From Verrucomicrobiota bacterium (GTDB taxonomy: Bacteria > Verrucomicrobiota > Kiritimatiellia > SS1-B-03-39 > UBA6053): a stretch of 64,000 bases of DNA. How positions within the stretch are numbered: position 1 is the first letter of the stretch; the number at the start of each line of letters is the position of its first letter. Shown in pieces: positions 35,750 to 49,063 of the stretch. The stretch spans positions 1-64,000 of the forward strand of contig JAFIGD010000010.1 in NCBI GenBank assembly GCA_020831625.1, read 5' to 3'. Made by a program: the position numbers and the translations under genes. The notes below the pieces were generated by a model. It had not been told where the DNA came from. It worked only from the letters and a program-made list of their open reading frames with translations, and did not search any database.

Positions 35750-36087
35750 CTTCGTGCAGGCTGAGCATGCTCGGCCGACCGCACGCATCTTATATCCGGA
35801 CAGCTTGGCTCTCACACACCGCGCATCGAGCTTGCTCGTTGCGCGGAATCATCTCATCTTTCGGGGAAAGATGTTTTGCGGTCCACGAGCAAGCTCGTAG
35901 ACCGCTTTCTTTTTTTGGGGGGCATTTGTCGTGGAATGAGATGTTTCGCAGCCCCCGGGACAAGCCCGGAATTGCGATGGAGGAGATGTCTGCGCGGAAC
36001 GGGGCGAGCCCGTTCCTTGCTTATCCTTGTTGGGCGGCTGTCGTGGAATGAGATGTTCCGTCCTTGACGAGCAAGCTCGGAGGGCGG
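35750..36087. repeat. Array of GAGCAAGCTC-centred hairpins, copy 1
   Basis: Long palindromes share the core GAGC(A/T)(A/T)GCTC: one near 35755-35785, GCGCATCGAGCTTGCTCG plus TTGCGC at 35821-35844, GCGGTCCACGAGCAAGCTCG plus TAGACCGC at 35878-35905, and CCGTCCTTGACGAGCAAGCT plus CGGAGGGCGG at 36058-36087. GTCGTGGAATGAGATG links some of them. The same ordered set recurs at 50812-51045. Confidence 0.85.
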
Positions 36088-36097
36088 GATGACAGGG

Positions 36098-36212
36098 TTA
36101 ACCAACGGGTGGCTTTGCCGGACCCCGGATGCTGTGGGGCAAAGTTGGGGGGAGACCACGGATGGAAGACCCCGGATGCTGTGGGGCAGGATTGGGGAGA
36201 GACAACGGATGA
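36098..36212. repeat. ACGGATG repeat cluster
   Basis: ACCAACGGGTGGCTTTGCCG, CCCCGGATGCTGTGGGGC (twice, at about 36123 and 36170) and ACAACGGATGA units fill the gap before the lipocalin gene. Confidence 0.75.
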
Positions 36213-36256
36213 TTTGTCGTTCCGTAAGGAATGCCGGAGGGCTTCGATCTATTGAT

Positions 36257-36781
36257 ATGAAATTCCTTCCTATCTTAATTGTGCTTTTTCTGTCAGGATG
36301 TGCGTCTATGAAACCGATTCGAACCGCTGAGGCTGTTGATCTGGACCGTTTTATGGGGGATTGGTATGTGATGGCCAATATTCCGACCTTTTTGGAGCGG
36401 GATGCCTGGAACGCGCTGGAGCATTACGAATTGCGGGAGGACGGGGTGATTTTGACGACGTTCACCTTTAATAAAGGGGGGCCTGAGGGGCCGTTGAAGG
36501 AATATCATCCCAAGGGCTTTGTGCGGGACACGGAGTCGAACGCGGTCTGGGGGATGCAGTTTATTTGGCCGTTCCGCGCGGAATTTATCATTGTGCATGT
36601 GGACGAGGATTATTCTGAAACCATTATTGGCCGCAGGAAACGGGATTATGTGTGGATCATGGCCCGGGATGTGAATTTGCCCGGGGAGGATCTGGACCGG
36701 CTGATTCAAATCGCGGTGGACGAGGGGTATGACCGCGATAAAATTCAGCGGGTTCCCCATTCAAACCGTAAATCGGAATAA
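36257..36781 (+). CDS. Lipocalin-family lipoprotein (Blc-like)
   Basis: The 174-residue product has a lipoprotein signal, FLPILIVLFLSGC, with lipidated Cys15, then the bacterial lipocalin start LDRFMGDWYVMANIPTFLER, a beta-barrel and the ending DYVWIMARDVNLPGEDLDRL. Bacterial lipocalins sit on the outer membrane and bind lipids or other hydrophobic ligands. The ATG at 36257 follows a repeat-filled gap, so the gene seems to be transcribed alone. The typical YxxE(Y) segment after the GxW motif is partly changed. Confidence 0.85.
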   Translation: MKFLPILIVLFLSGCASMKPIRTAEAVDLDRFMGDWYVMANIPTFLERDAWNALEHYELREDGVILTTFTFNKGGPEGPLKEYHPKGFVRDTESNAVWGMQFIWPFRAEFIIVHVDEDYSETIIGRRKRDYVWIMARDVNLPGEDLDRLIQIAVDEGYDRDKIQRVPHSNRKSE

Positions 36782-36800
36782 AAAAGTCGGGTATAGAGCT

Positions 36801-36830
36801 TTGACATTCCCGGCTTCGGGTTGATATAGG
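36801..36830 (+). promoter_or_regulatory. Candidate sigma70 promoter for the suf operon
   Basis: TTGACA at 36801-36806 and TATAGG at 36825-36830 (or GATATA two bases earlier) are spaced 16 to 18 bp. The start codon is only eight bases after the second box, so the mRNA leader would be almost absent. Confidence 0.5.
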
Positions 36831-36837
36831 GAGTGCG

Positions 36838-37281
36838 ATGATCAAGCTCGGCAAAAAAACGCACTATGCCCTGGTGGCAATGTTTCATTTGGACCGCGTG
36901 GCTCCGAAAGGAACCCGCGTGAACACGCATGATCTGTCCCAACGGTATGATATTCCCGAGCAGCATTTGGGGAAAGTGTTGCAGTCATTGGGGAGAGCGG
37001 GATTGCTGAAGTCGGTTCAGGGGGTTCAGGGCGGCTATGAGCTTCTCAAAGATTTAAATGAGATTCGTCTCGGGGATGTCCTGGAGGCGCTCGGGGGGAA
37101 AGCCGCTCCGGCGGTTCGGGAGCCGCACACCATTTTAACCCTTTTTCCCGCATGTTATGTGCAGGGTCTGGCCCATGAAGTCGAACGGAATGTCGTGGAG
37201 CGTGTTCACGCGATGCGGTTGACCGAGGTGCTCAGCCAGTTTGACCTGCCTGAATCCCCGAACCTGGAGGCCACCGGATGA
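36838..37281 (+). CDS. Rrf2-family regulator of the suf operon
   Basis: This 147-residue protein has the Rrf2 winged helix (MIKLGKKTHYALVAMFHLDR, then LSQRYDIPEQHLGKVLQSLG and GLLKSVQGVQGGYEL). IscR and SufR use three Cys to hold an iron-sulfur cluster; here only one Cys is present (FPACYVQGL, about residue 102), so cluster sensing must differ or be absent. It heads the suf genes and overlaps the next by 4 bases, so it probably represses its own operon according to iron-sulfur status. Confidence 0.87.
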   Translation: MIKLGKKTHYALVAMFHLDRVAPKGTRVNTHDLSQRYDIPEQHLGKVLQSLGRAGLLKSVQGVQGGYELLKDLNEIRLGDVLEALGGKAAPAVREPHTILTLFPACYVQGLAHEVERNVVERVHAMRLTEVLSQFDLPESPNLEATG

Positions 37282-37592
37282 GTGACGCTGTTTTTACCCC
37301 CGAACAAGTGTTTGATGTGTTGAAAAACGTGGTGGATCCCGAGATCCAGTACAACATTGTGGATCTGGGTCTGATTTATGATGTGAAGGTCAATGAGTCC
37401 AAAGACGTGGCGATTCAGATGACGCTGACCTCGCCGGCCTGTCCGTTTGGTCCGATGATCATTCACGATGTGCGGGAGTCCACGCTTTCCCTGGGTGCCG
37501 GTGACGTACAGATTGATCTGGTCTGGCAGCCGCCCTGGAGTCCGGACCGCATGAGCGACGAGGCCAAGCTTGATTTGGGGTTTGACCTTTGA
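37278..37592 (+). CDS. sufT: SufT/MIP18-like iron-sulfur assembly factor
   Basis: The 104-residue DUF59 protein shows VVDPEIQYNIVDLGLIYDV and the LTSPACPFGPMI loop with the conserved Cys, typical of SufT and related metal-sulfur cluster assembly proteins. They help mature iron-sulfur proteins. The start ATG overlaps the Rrf2 stop (ATGA). A roughly 125-base gap before sufC contains GACGAATG repeats. Confidence 0.88.
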   Translation: MSDAVFTPEQVFDVLKNVVDPEIQYNIVDLGLIYDVKVNESKDVAIQMTLTSPACPFGPMIIHDVRESTLSLGAGDVQIDLVWQPPWSPDRMSDEAKLDLGFDL

Positions 37593-37660
37593 CGAATGCC
37601 GAGTGACGAATGACGAATGACGAATGAAGAGTGAAGAGAGAGGTCAGAGGGTAGAGGGTG
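37590..37660. repeat. GACGAATG octamer array
   Basis: GAGTGACGAATGACGAATG units followed by GAAGAGTGAAGAGAG and GGTCAGAGGGTAGAGG lie between sufT and sufC. They are the reverse complement of the octamer inside parC. Confidence 0.8.
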
Positions 37661-37717
37661 GAGAAAGAATTTAGACAGGATTTAATCAGAAAAATTAAAA
37701 CAGTAACGGAGAGAAAA

Positions 37718-38473
37718 ATGGCAGATCTGGAAATTAAAAATCTTCACGCGCAGATTGGCGACGTGAAAATTCTGAAGGGTGTGAACCTGGAAATCAACAA
37801 AGGCGAGGTGCATGCGCTGATGGGTCCGAACGGGTCCGGCAAGAGCACCTTGTCGAGCGTGATCATGGGACATCCCGATTATGAAGTCACCGAAGGCGAT
37901 ATCCTGTTCATGGGGGAAAGCATTCTGGAAATGGACCCGGAGGAGCGCGCCAAAGCGGGTGTTTTTCTGTGTTTCCAATATCCGGTGGCCGTGCCCGGGG
38001 TAAGCATCTCCAGCTTTTTGAAAAAAGCGGTGGATGCGCGTCATCCCGAAGGCAAGGCCCCGAGCGGTCCATTTCTGAAGGAAATGCGCGAAAACATGGC
38101 GTTTCTGGAAATGGATGCCTCCTTTGCGAACCGCGGGCTGAACGAGGGCTTTTCCGGCGGTGAGAAAAAACGCATGGAAATTCTGCAGATGATGATGTTC
38201 AAACCGGGCATGGTGATCATGGACGAGACCGATTCCGGGCTGGATATTGATGCGCTGAGGATTGTCTCCAAAGGCGTGAACAAAATGAAGAACGACGACA
38301 TGGGTCTGTTGGTCATTACGCATTACGAGCGGATTCTGACCTACATCAAACCCGATCATCTGCACATCCTCATGGAGGGGCGCGTGGTGATGTCCGGCGG
38401 TCCGGATCTCGTGAAGGAACTGGAAGAAAAAGGCTACGACTGGGTTCGTGAACAAGCCGCCGCAACGGCCTAA
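37718..38473 (+). CDS. sufC: Fe-S cluster assembly ATPase SufC
   Basis: The 251-residue ABC-type ATPase has Walker A GPNGSGKST at 36-44, the signature FSGGEKKRMEI, and Walker B MVIMDETDSGLDID, all typical of SufC. It drives the SufBC2D scaffold that builds iron-sulfur clusters. ATG 37718 has an ACGGAGAG ribosome site; the frame upstream is repeat. SufB follows 22 bases later. Confidence 0.95.
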   Translation: MADLEIKNLHAQIGDVKILKGVNLEINKGEVHALMGPNGSGKSTLSSVIMGHPDYEVTEGDILFMGESILEMDPEERAKAGVFLCFQYPVAVPGVSISSFLKKAVDARHPEGKAPSGPFLKEMRENMAFLEMDASFANRGLNEGFSGGEKKRMEILQMMMFKPGMVIMDETDSGLDIDALRIVSKGVNKMKNDDMGLLVITHYERILTYIKPDHLHILMEGRVVMSGGPDLVKELEEKGYDWVREQAAATA

Positions 38474-38495
38474 TCAAACCTAAAGGAGGTTTATC

Positions 38496-39926
38496 ATGCC
38501 TGAATTTGACACCGACAGTAAATTGGCTCAGGAATATAAATACGGTTTTTATACCGATATTGAGCAGGAAACGATTCCCAAGGGGCTGAGTGAAGACGTG
38601 GTCCGCATAATTTCGGCGAAAAAAGAAGAGCCGGAATGGATGCTGGAGTGGCGGCTGAAAGCCTACCGCCGCTGGCTGAAAATGAGCGAGCCCCGCTGGG
38701 CCTATCTGGATTATCCAAAGATTGATTATCAGGATATTCACTATTTCTCTGCGCCGAAGAAGCAGGAGGAGGGTCAGGAAATGGACCCGGAGTTGCTCAA
38801 GACATTTGAACGCCTCGGCATTCCCATGAACGAGCGGGAAGCCCTTTCCGGCGTGGCGATGGATGTGGTGTTCGATTCGGTTTCGGTGGGGACCACCCAC
38901 ACCGAGCTGCTGGAAAAAGAAGGGATTATTTTCTGCAGTATTTCCGAAGCGATTCAGAAGCATCCGGATCTGGTGAAACAGTATTTGGGCACGGTGGTTC
39001 CTCCGTCGGACAACTTTTTTGCGGCACTGAATTCGGCGGTCTTCACGGACGGCTCGTTCTGCTTCATTCCGAAGGGTGTTCGCTGTCCGATGGAACTGTC
39101 CACGTATTTTCGGATCAACGCGGCGGACACGGGGCAGTTCGAGCGCACATTGATTGTGTGCGAGGACGACGCCTACTGCTCCTATCTGGAAGGATGCACG
39201 GCACCGGCGCGGGATAACAATCAGTTGCACGCGGCGGTGGTGGAAATCGTGGCCTTGAACAATGCCGAAGTGAAATACTCCACGGTTCAGAACTGGTATG
39301 CCGGGGATGAAAACGGCAAAGGCGGGATTTACAACTTCGTCACCAAACGCGGTCACTGCCGGGGACATCACAGCAAGATCTCCTGGACGCAGGTGGAGGT
39401 CGGCGCGGCGATCACCTGGAAATATCCCAGTGTGGTCATGGAGGGAGATTATTCCTCCGGTGAATTCTACAGTGTGGCGCTGACCAATAAAAAGATGCAG
39501 GCGGACACCGGCACGAAGATGATTCATGTCGGCAAAAACACCAGCAGCACCATTGTGTCGAAAGGGATTTCGGCGGATCAGTCCAGCAACAACTACCGCG
39601 GACTGGTGCAGGTGAACCCCGGCGCGGACAACGCGCGGAACCACAGCGCCTGCGATTCGCTGCTGATCGGCCGCGAATGCAGCGCGAACACGTTTCCGTA
39701 TATCGAATCGGAAAACGCCAGCGCGGTGCTGGCGCACGAGGCGACGACCTCCTCGATCAGCGAGGAGCAGTTGTTCTATCTGCGCAGCCGCGGGATCGCC
39801 GAGGAGGACGCCGCCTCGCTGGTGGTCCGCGGCTTCTGCAAAGACGTGTTCAAACAGCTCCCGCTCGAATTCTCCGTGGAGGCGATCAAACTCCTGGAGA
39901 TCAAACTTGAAGGCAGTATCGGCTGA
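38496..39926 (+). CDS. sufB: Fe-S cluster assembly protein SufB
   Basis: The 476-residue SufB has the family start with [19 protein letters not shown], a beta-helix core and the C-terminal [18 protein letters not shown] segment with the cluster-related Cys and the following [20 protein letters not shown]. It forms the scaffold with SufC and SufD. AAAGGAGG lies seven bases before the ATG, an ideal ribosome site. Confidence 0.95.
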   Translation: MPEFDTDSKLAQEYKYGFYTDIEQETIPKGLSEDVVRIISAKKEEPEWMLEWRLKAYRRWLKMSEPRWAYLDYPKIDYQDIHYFSAPKKQEEGQEMDPELLKTFERLGIPMNEREALSGVAMDVVFDSVSVGTTHTELLEKEGIIFCSISEAIQKHPDLVKQYLGTVVPPSDNFFAALNSAVFTDGSFCFIPKGVRCPMELSTYFRINAADTGQFERTLIVCEDDAYCSYLEGCTAPARDNNQLHAAVVEIVALNNAEVKYSTVQNWYAGDENGKGGIYNFVTKRGHCRGHHSKISWTQVEVGAAITWKYPSVVMEGDYSSGEFYSVALTNKKMQADTGTKMIHVGKNTSSTIVSKGISADQSSNNYRGLVQVNPGADNARNHSACDSLLIGRECSANTFPYIESENASAVLAHEATTSSISEEQLFYLRSRGIAEEDAASLVVRGFCKDVFKQLPLEFSVEAIKLLEIKLEGSIG

Positions 39927-39944
39927 CCAAAAGGAATTTATCAT

Positions 39945-41276
39945 ATGCCCACTTTAGCACTCCCCCCCGCCGTCGAACCGGCGATTCTGCCCGGTTTCGA
40001 TGAAAACGTTCTCGATGCGGCCCTGAAAGGCGAGCCCGCGCTGTTGCAGGCCAAACGCACCGCCGCGTATGAGGCCTACACCACCATTCAGAATCCGGAG
40101 GCCTTCCACGAGGAATACCGCCGGATGGACCCGCGCAAATTCAAGTTCGGGTCCTTCACCCGGCTGGATATTCCGCATCAAACCATCGCTTACAACGCCC
40201 AGCCGGTGGACGGGCACTACGATGTGGTGATTTCGGTCACGCCGGAAGGCATTGCCATCGAAGACCGCGGGGACGTGACCGCCTCCGGCAAGGTGCGGGT
40301 TCAGACGCTGCAGCAGGCGGCCCTGGATTACACCACCGAGGTGGAGCAGGCGCTCGGCACCGCCATCGAATCCGAGGAGCCCCGCAAGTTTTTTGAGCTG
40401 AACAGCGCGTTTTGGAACGTCGGGTTTCACATCCACGTGGCCAAAAACGCGACGCTGGAGCGGGGGATTCTGCTCCGCTACCACAATGACCGCGAGGGGT
40501 CGGCCCTGCTGCCGCGTCTGCTGGTGACTGCCGAGTCCGGCGCGGCCTTTGCTCTGGCCGAACAGTTCACCTCGCCGGACGGCGTGGCGACACTCTGCAT
40601 CAGTGCACGGGAGTTTCATCTGGCGCCGAACGCGGATGTGAAACTGGTCTCGCTGCAGGACTGGGGGTCCGCCGGGATTCATATTGGCGAGGACTGGGCG
40701 CGCATCAAGCGGGACGCCAAAGTCGATCTCTTCAGCATGACGCTGGGCGGGAAAGTCAGTAAAATGACAGTCGGCTGCGATGTGTGCGAGCCCAACGCCA
40801 ACGCCTACCTGGGCGGACTGTTTTTTGCCAACGGCAAACAGCACTTCGACCAGAAGACGCTCCAGTTTCACTCCGCGCCGAACACCTATTCCAACATGCT
40901 CTACAAAGGCGCGGTGAAGGATACCGGATACTCGGTGTATCAGGGCATTATCCGGGCGCTGAAAAACTGCGTCGGGGTGGATTCGTATCAGACCAACAAC
41001 AACCTGGTGCTGGATCCCGGTGCGCGCGCCGATTCGCTGCCGGGACTGATCATTGACGCCGACGAACTGGCGTGCAGTCACGGAGCCACCATGGGCAATC
41101 TGGATCCCGAGCAGATGTACTATCTGCGCTCCCGCGGCATTCCCGAGTCTGAAGCGCGGCGGATGCTGGTGCTTGGATTCTTCGAAGAGGTGATCGAACG
41201 GGTGCCCTTTGAAACCATGCGCGACCGTCTGCACGAGGTCATTGAACAGAAGCTGAATCCTGTGACGGAGAAATAA
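39945..41276 (+). CDS. sufD: Fe-S cluster assembly protein SufD
   Basis: The 443-residue protein ends with the SufD pattern IDADELACSHGATMGNLDPE and MYYLRSRGIPESEARRMLVL, where the His after CS is involved in cluster assembly. The N-terminal half is less conserved, as is usual. AAAGGAATT precedes the ATG. It is followed one base after its stop by the Rieske gene. No SufS or SufE gene is found nearby. Confidence 0.93.
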   Translation: MPTLALPPAVEPAILPGFDENVLDAALKGEPALLQAKRTAAYEAYTTIQNPEAFHEEYRRMDPRKFKFGSFTRLDIPHQTIAYNAQPVDGHYDVVISVTPEGIAIEDRGDVTASGKVRVQTLQQAALDYTTEVEQALGTAIESEEPRKFFELNSAFWNVGFHIHVAKNATLERGILLRYHNDREGSALLPRLLVTAESGAAFALAEQFTSPDGVATLCISAREFHLAPNADVKLVSLQDWGSAGIHIGEDWARIKRDAKVDLFSMTLGGKVSKMTVGCDVCEPNANAYLGGLFFANGKQHFDQKTLQFHSAPNTYSNMLYKGAVKDTGYSVYQGIIRALKNCVGVDSYQTNNNLVLDPGARADSLPGLIIDADELACSHGATMGNLDPEQMYYLRSRGIPESEARRMLVLGFFEEVIERVPFETMRDRLHEVIEQKLNPVTEK

Positions 41277-41277
41277 C

Positions 41278-41595
41278 ATGGCCTGGATGGAAGCCGCAAA
41301 GCTTGCCGATTTCAACGGCACCGACCGGAAATACTGCGAACTCACCGACGAGGTGCAGATCGGGCTGTTCAAGCACGACGACGGCAAGTTCTATGCCGTC
41401 GAAGTGTGGTGCAGTCATCAGCGGGTGTCGCTGATCAACGGCGATCTGGAGGACTACGAACTCATGTGCCCGCTGCACGGGGCCTGCTTTGATCTGCGGA
41501 CCGGAAAACACCTCAGCCTCCCCGCCGTAAAGCCCATTGAGGCTTATCCCGTGAAGGTAGAGGGTGACGTGATCCTAGTGAATGTGGAGGAGTGA
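41278..41595 (+). CDS. Rieske [2Fe-2S] ferredoxin-like protein
   Basis: The 105-residue protein has the full Rieske ligand set: Cys45-x-His47 (WCSHQR) and Cys64-xx-His67 (CPLHGAC). Small Rieske ferredoxins are sometimes encoded at the end of suf operons, and may pass electrons or act as a cluster test substrate. The ATG begins one base after the sufD stop. No membrane helix or oxygenase domain is present. Confidence 0.92.
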   Translation: MAWMEAAKLADFNGTDRKYCELTDEVQIGLFKHDDGKFYAVEVWCSHQRVSLINGDLEDYELMCPLHGACFDLRTGKHLSLPAVKPIEAYPVKVEGDVILVNVEE

Positions 41596-41831
41596 GGTAG
41601 GCGTTTGAGTCGTTTTTCGGCCGGGAATAATGAATAAGCTTGTTTCCTGAATCCGCACAATCTCTTTCGCCACACGATCTTGCACGTCTTCTTTGCAAAT
41701 ATCTCACGGATTCAGGTGTTTGTCTATTTTTCGGGACTTGATTCAATTTTCCCCTTGATGTTCATCCCAATTTTGGGGAGGGTATTCAACACGAACCCGA
41801 TTGCAGCCATCCAACCAGGGGAGTTTCAAAC

Positions 41832-43373
41832 ATGAGAAATCCAATCATCGCGGATAATAAACCGGTCAAGGCGGATTTGACGCAGGGGACTGAGTACTAT
41901 TACTGCACCTGCGGGCAGTCAAAAAACCAGCCGTTCTGTGACGGGGCACATGCGGGCACAGATTTTAAACCCAAATCTTTCATGGCGGAGGAAACCGGCG
42001 AGGCGTATCTTTGCCGTTGTAAGCATACGGGGAACGCCCCGTTTTGTGACGGAACGCACAAAGAATTCACCGGAGATCAGGTGGGACGGGAAGGTCCGGG
42101 GGTGTCCGCGTCCGACGATGAAGCCCCTGCCGCGAAAGCCACCCCGGAAGAGCCAACGGTTGAGTTTATTCACCAACTGGCCAGAGAGGGCCTCACCAAG
42201 GTTGGCCATCACGGGCCGATGACCTCGATGGGGGTTCCCCGTCACAAACTGCCGCATTGGGATGACTTGCAAATCATGGTGGCCCAAATGGCCGTGAAAC
42301 CGCTGATGGAGGATGTGCCGGTCGCCACGGAACTGGTCATTGGACCGGAAGCGGAAAAGCCGCTCACGCTGAAGATTCCGCTTTTTGTCTCGGACATGAG
42401 TTTCGGGGCCTTGTCCGAAGAGGCTAAAATCGCTCTCGCGCGGGGTGCGGAACTTGCCGGGACAGGCATTTGTTCCGGAGAGGGGGGGATGTTGTCTGAG
42501 GAGCAGGCCGAAAATTCCCGCTATTTTTATGAACTGGCCAGCGCCCGTTTCGGGTATCGGGAGGAGCTGCTGAGACGCGTGCAGTGCTTTCATTTCAAGG
42601 GCGGCCAGGGCGCCAAGACCGGTACCGGCGGACATCTGCCCGGTATCAAAAACAAGGGGAAAATTTCCGAGGTGCGCGGATTGCCCGAGGGAACGGACGC
42701 GGTGTCGCCGCCCACCTTCAAGGACATGTCGACCGTGGCGGATTTCGCGCGGTTCGCGGCGCGCGTCCGCGAAATCACCGGCGGCATTCCGGTCGGGTTC
42801 AAGTTAAGCGCCAACCACATCGAGCGCGATATTCAGTTTGCCCTGGACGCGGGCGCGGATTACATCATTCTGGATGGACGCGGCGGCGGCACCGGGGCCG
42901 CGCCCGAAATGTTCCGGGATCATATCAGCGTGCCCACCATTCCCGCCCTGGCCCGTGCCCGCCGCTGTCTGGACGAGCAAAAAGCCAGCGGACGGGTGAC
43001 GTTGATCATCACCGGCGGCTTGCGCGTGCCCATTGATTTTGTCAAGGCCATGGCTCTGGGCGCGGACGGAATCGCGCTTTCGAACAGCGCCATGCAGGCT
43101 ATCGGGTGTGTGGGCGCCAGAATGTGCAACACCAACAACTGTCCCGCCGGAATCGCCACGCAAAGGCCCGAGTTGCGGAAGCGCCTCAATATCGACGCCT
43201 CCGCGCAGCGTCTCAACACTTTTTTCCGGGCCTCCGTGGAACTCATGCAGGTGATGGCCCGCGCCTGCGGACACGACGCCCTCCACAAATTCAACCGGGA
43301 GGATCTGGCGACGTTTCACCGGGACATGGCCCACCTGTCCGGCGTAAAGTACTCCGGGTTTGAAAGCCTGTAA
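41832..43373 (+). CDS. Double-CDGSH protein fused to glutamate-synthase-like FMN domain
   Basis: Residues 20-80 hold two CDGSH iron-sulfur motifs: Cys25, Cys27, Cys36, His40 and Cys61, Cys63, Cys72, His76. A short linker leads to a GltB-type FMN-binding barrel (about 140-513) with SDMSFGALSEEAK, FKGGQGAKTGTGG, LDGRGGGTGAAPE and the [3Fe-4S] set CVGARMCNTNNC. The glutaminase and C-terminal GXGXG domains of GltB are missing, so it is not a full glutamate synthase. Electron transfer from CDGSH clusters to FMN is an inference. AGGGGAG precedes the ATG. Its place after the suf operon fits an Fe-S-rich product. Confidence 0.88.
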   Translation: MRNPIIADNKPVKADLTQGTEYYYCTCGQSKNQPFCDGAHAGTDFKPKSFMAEETGEAYLCRCKHTGNAPFCDGTHKEFTGDQVGREGPGVSASDDEAPAAKATPEEPTVEFIHQLAREGLTKVGHHGPMTSMGVPRHKLPHWDDLQIMVAQMAVKPLMEDVPVATELVIGPEAEKPLTLKIPLFVSDMSFGALSEEAKIALARGAELAGTGICSGEGGMLSEEQAENSRYFYELASARFGYREELLRRVQCFHFKGGQGAKTGTGGHLPGIKNKGKISEVRGLPEGTDAVSPPTFKDMSTVADFARFAARVREITGGIPVGFKLSANHIERDIQFALDAGADYIILDGRGGGTGAAPEMFRDHISVPTIPALARARRCLDEQKASGRVTLIITGGLRVPIDFVKAMALGADGIALSNSAMQAIGCVGARMCNTNNCPAGIATQRPELRKRLNIDASAQRLNTFFRASVELMQVMARACGHDALHKFNREDLATFHRDMAHLSGVKYSGFESL

Positions 43374-43477
43374 TCGAAAAGGTGGCGTTTTGAATTTCAA
43401 CGTTCGATTATGCGGATGAATACCGCGGATGTTTACCCGAAGCAGGTGGGCTTTGTGGCGGGGGGGCGGGAGAAAGA

Positions 43478-43610
43478 GAAACCACTGATAACACTGATAT
43501 TCACTGATCTTTGGGGCAAGGCATCAATGGGGAGGGGCGGCATTCCTGACGCACACCATGGTATCGCGAATGGTATGAGCTACAGCCTTTTGCCCCGGGC
43601 TGAAGTGGAC
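43478..43610. repeat. Composite dispersed repeat, third copy
   Basis: AACCACTGATAACACTGATA, ATCTTTGGGGCAAGG, ATGGGGAGGGGCGGCATTCC and GAGCTACAGCCTTTTGCCCC follow one another. The first part matches 27845-27925 and the last matches 28215-28255, so this locus joins modules that are separate in the 27.8-28.3 kb region. Confidence 0.8.
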
Positions 43611-43617
43611 GGTTCAC

Positions 43618-44157
43618 TTACAGGGGTGCGGGGAGGGGCAGGGGGACTTCGAGGTGGTCGACATCGTGGTCGATGCCGTTGAGCGAAAAGGCGGCGGTTT
43701 CCCGGAAAAGGAAGGTGAATCCGTGGCGCTCGTAGAGACGGCGGGCCTGTTGGTTATGGGTCTCTACGGTGATGCGGCAGCGGGTCAGGGACCAGGATTC
43801 GTGCGCGTGGCGGCAGCTGTGGGCCAGCAGCGCGGCTCCGAGGCCCTGTCCGCGCGCCTCCGGCAACATGAACATGCTGTAAATGAGTCCGTAGATCACG
43901 TCGTGTTGACGCCGCATGCCGAGTCCGTTCATGCCGACGAGGGTTTCCCCGAGCCGGATGCCGAGAATGCATTCGCGCCTGCGGGCGGCGATCCGAAGCA
44001 GAAAACGCTGATAGTAGGCCTCGGTTTTGGCCAGTTCCCAGTCGGGATCGGTTCCGAACGCGGTCGGGGCCTCCCGCAGTGCCGCATGGCGCAGACGCAT
44101 CATTTCCGACGCGTGACGGGGCAGGAGGGGGGCGATCTTGTACAGTGGAGTCTTCAC
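43618..44157 (-). CDS. GNAT-family N-acetyltransferase
   Basis: The protein of about 179 residues has the GNAT acetyl-CoA loop MLPEARGQGLGAALLAHSCR and the C-terminal VETHNQQARRLYERHGFTF. The acceptor is unknown. The start is uncertain: GTG at 44157 (giving VKTPLYKIAPLL) is chosen because conserved sequence starts soon after, and codons further upstream look non-coding. It is divergent from gltB with about 290 bases between, where I see only a small hairpin (CTGACGGTTTGTCAG at 44403-44417). Confidence 0.75.
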   Translation of the reverse strand: MKTPLYKIAPLLPRHASEMMRLRHAALREAPTAFGTDPDWELAKTEAYYQRFLLRIAARRRECILGIRLGETLVGMNGLGMRRQHDVIYGLIYSMFMLPEARGQGLGAALLAHSCRHAHESWSLTRCRITVETHNQQARRLYERHGFTFLFRETAAFSLNGIDHDVDHLEVPLPLPAPL

Positions 44158-44450
44158 GTGAACCCAACACTTACCGTTTTTCGCGGAGACTGAAAGAACG
44201 AGTTTTGGAAAAGGAAGGTACAAAACTGTAATTCCTGATGAAAATATTCTACAATAATGTATTTTTTTAAGGCTGTGCTGGAGTGGGATGTAAAAAAAAT
44301 CTTGTAGAAATGCGGGTTCGGGTGTATTCATTCCTGCCCCAATTTCACTGAAAAACGCCTTGGTTTTTCCTATACGTTTTCAACCCGCTTTTTTCGGTTG
44401 TTCTGACGGTTTGTCAGGATGCCGGGTCAAGTCAGCTTTTAGGACACTTT

Positions 44451-49046
<4,596 letters not shown>

Positions 49047-49063
49047 TTTAAGGAAAAGACATC

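Noticed and set aside
41596-41831. tRNA or small RNA gene after the Rieske gene
   Set aside because: I looked for a cloverleaf and a CCA-adjacent acceptor stem and found none; the region is probably promoter and leader.
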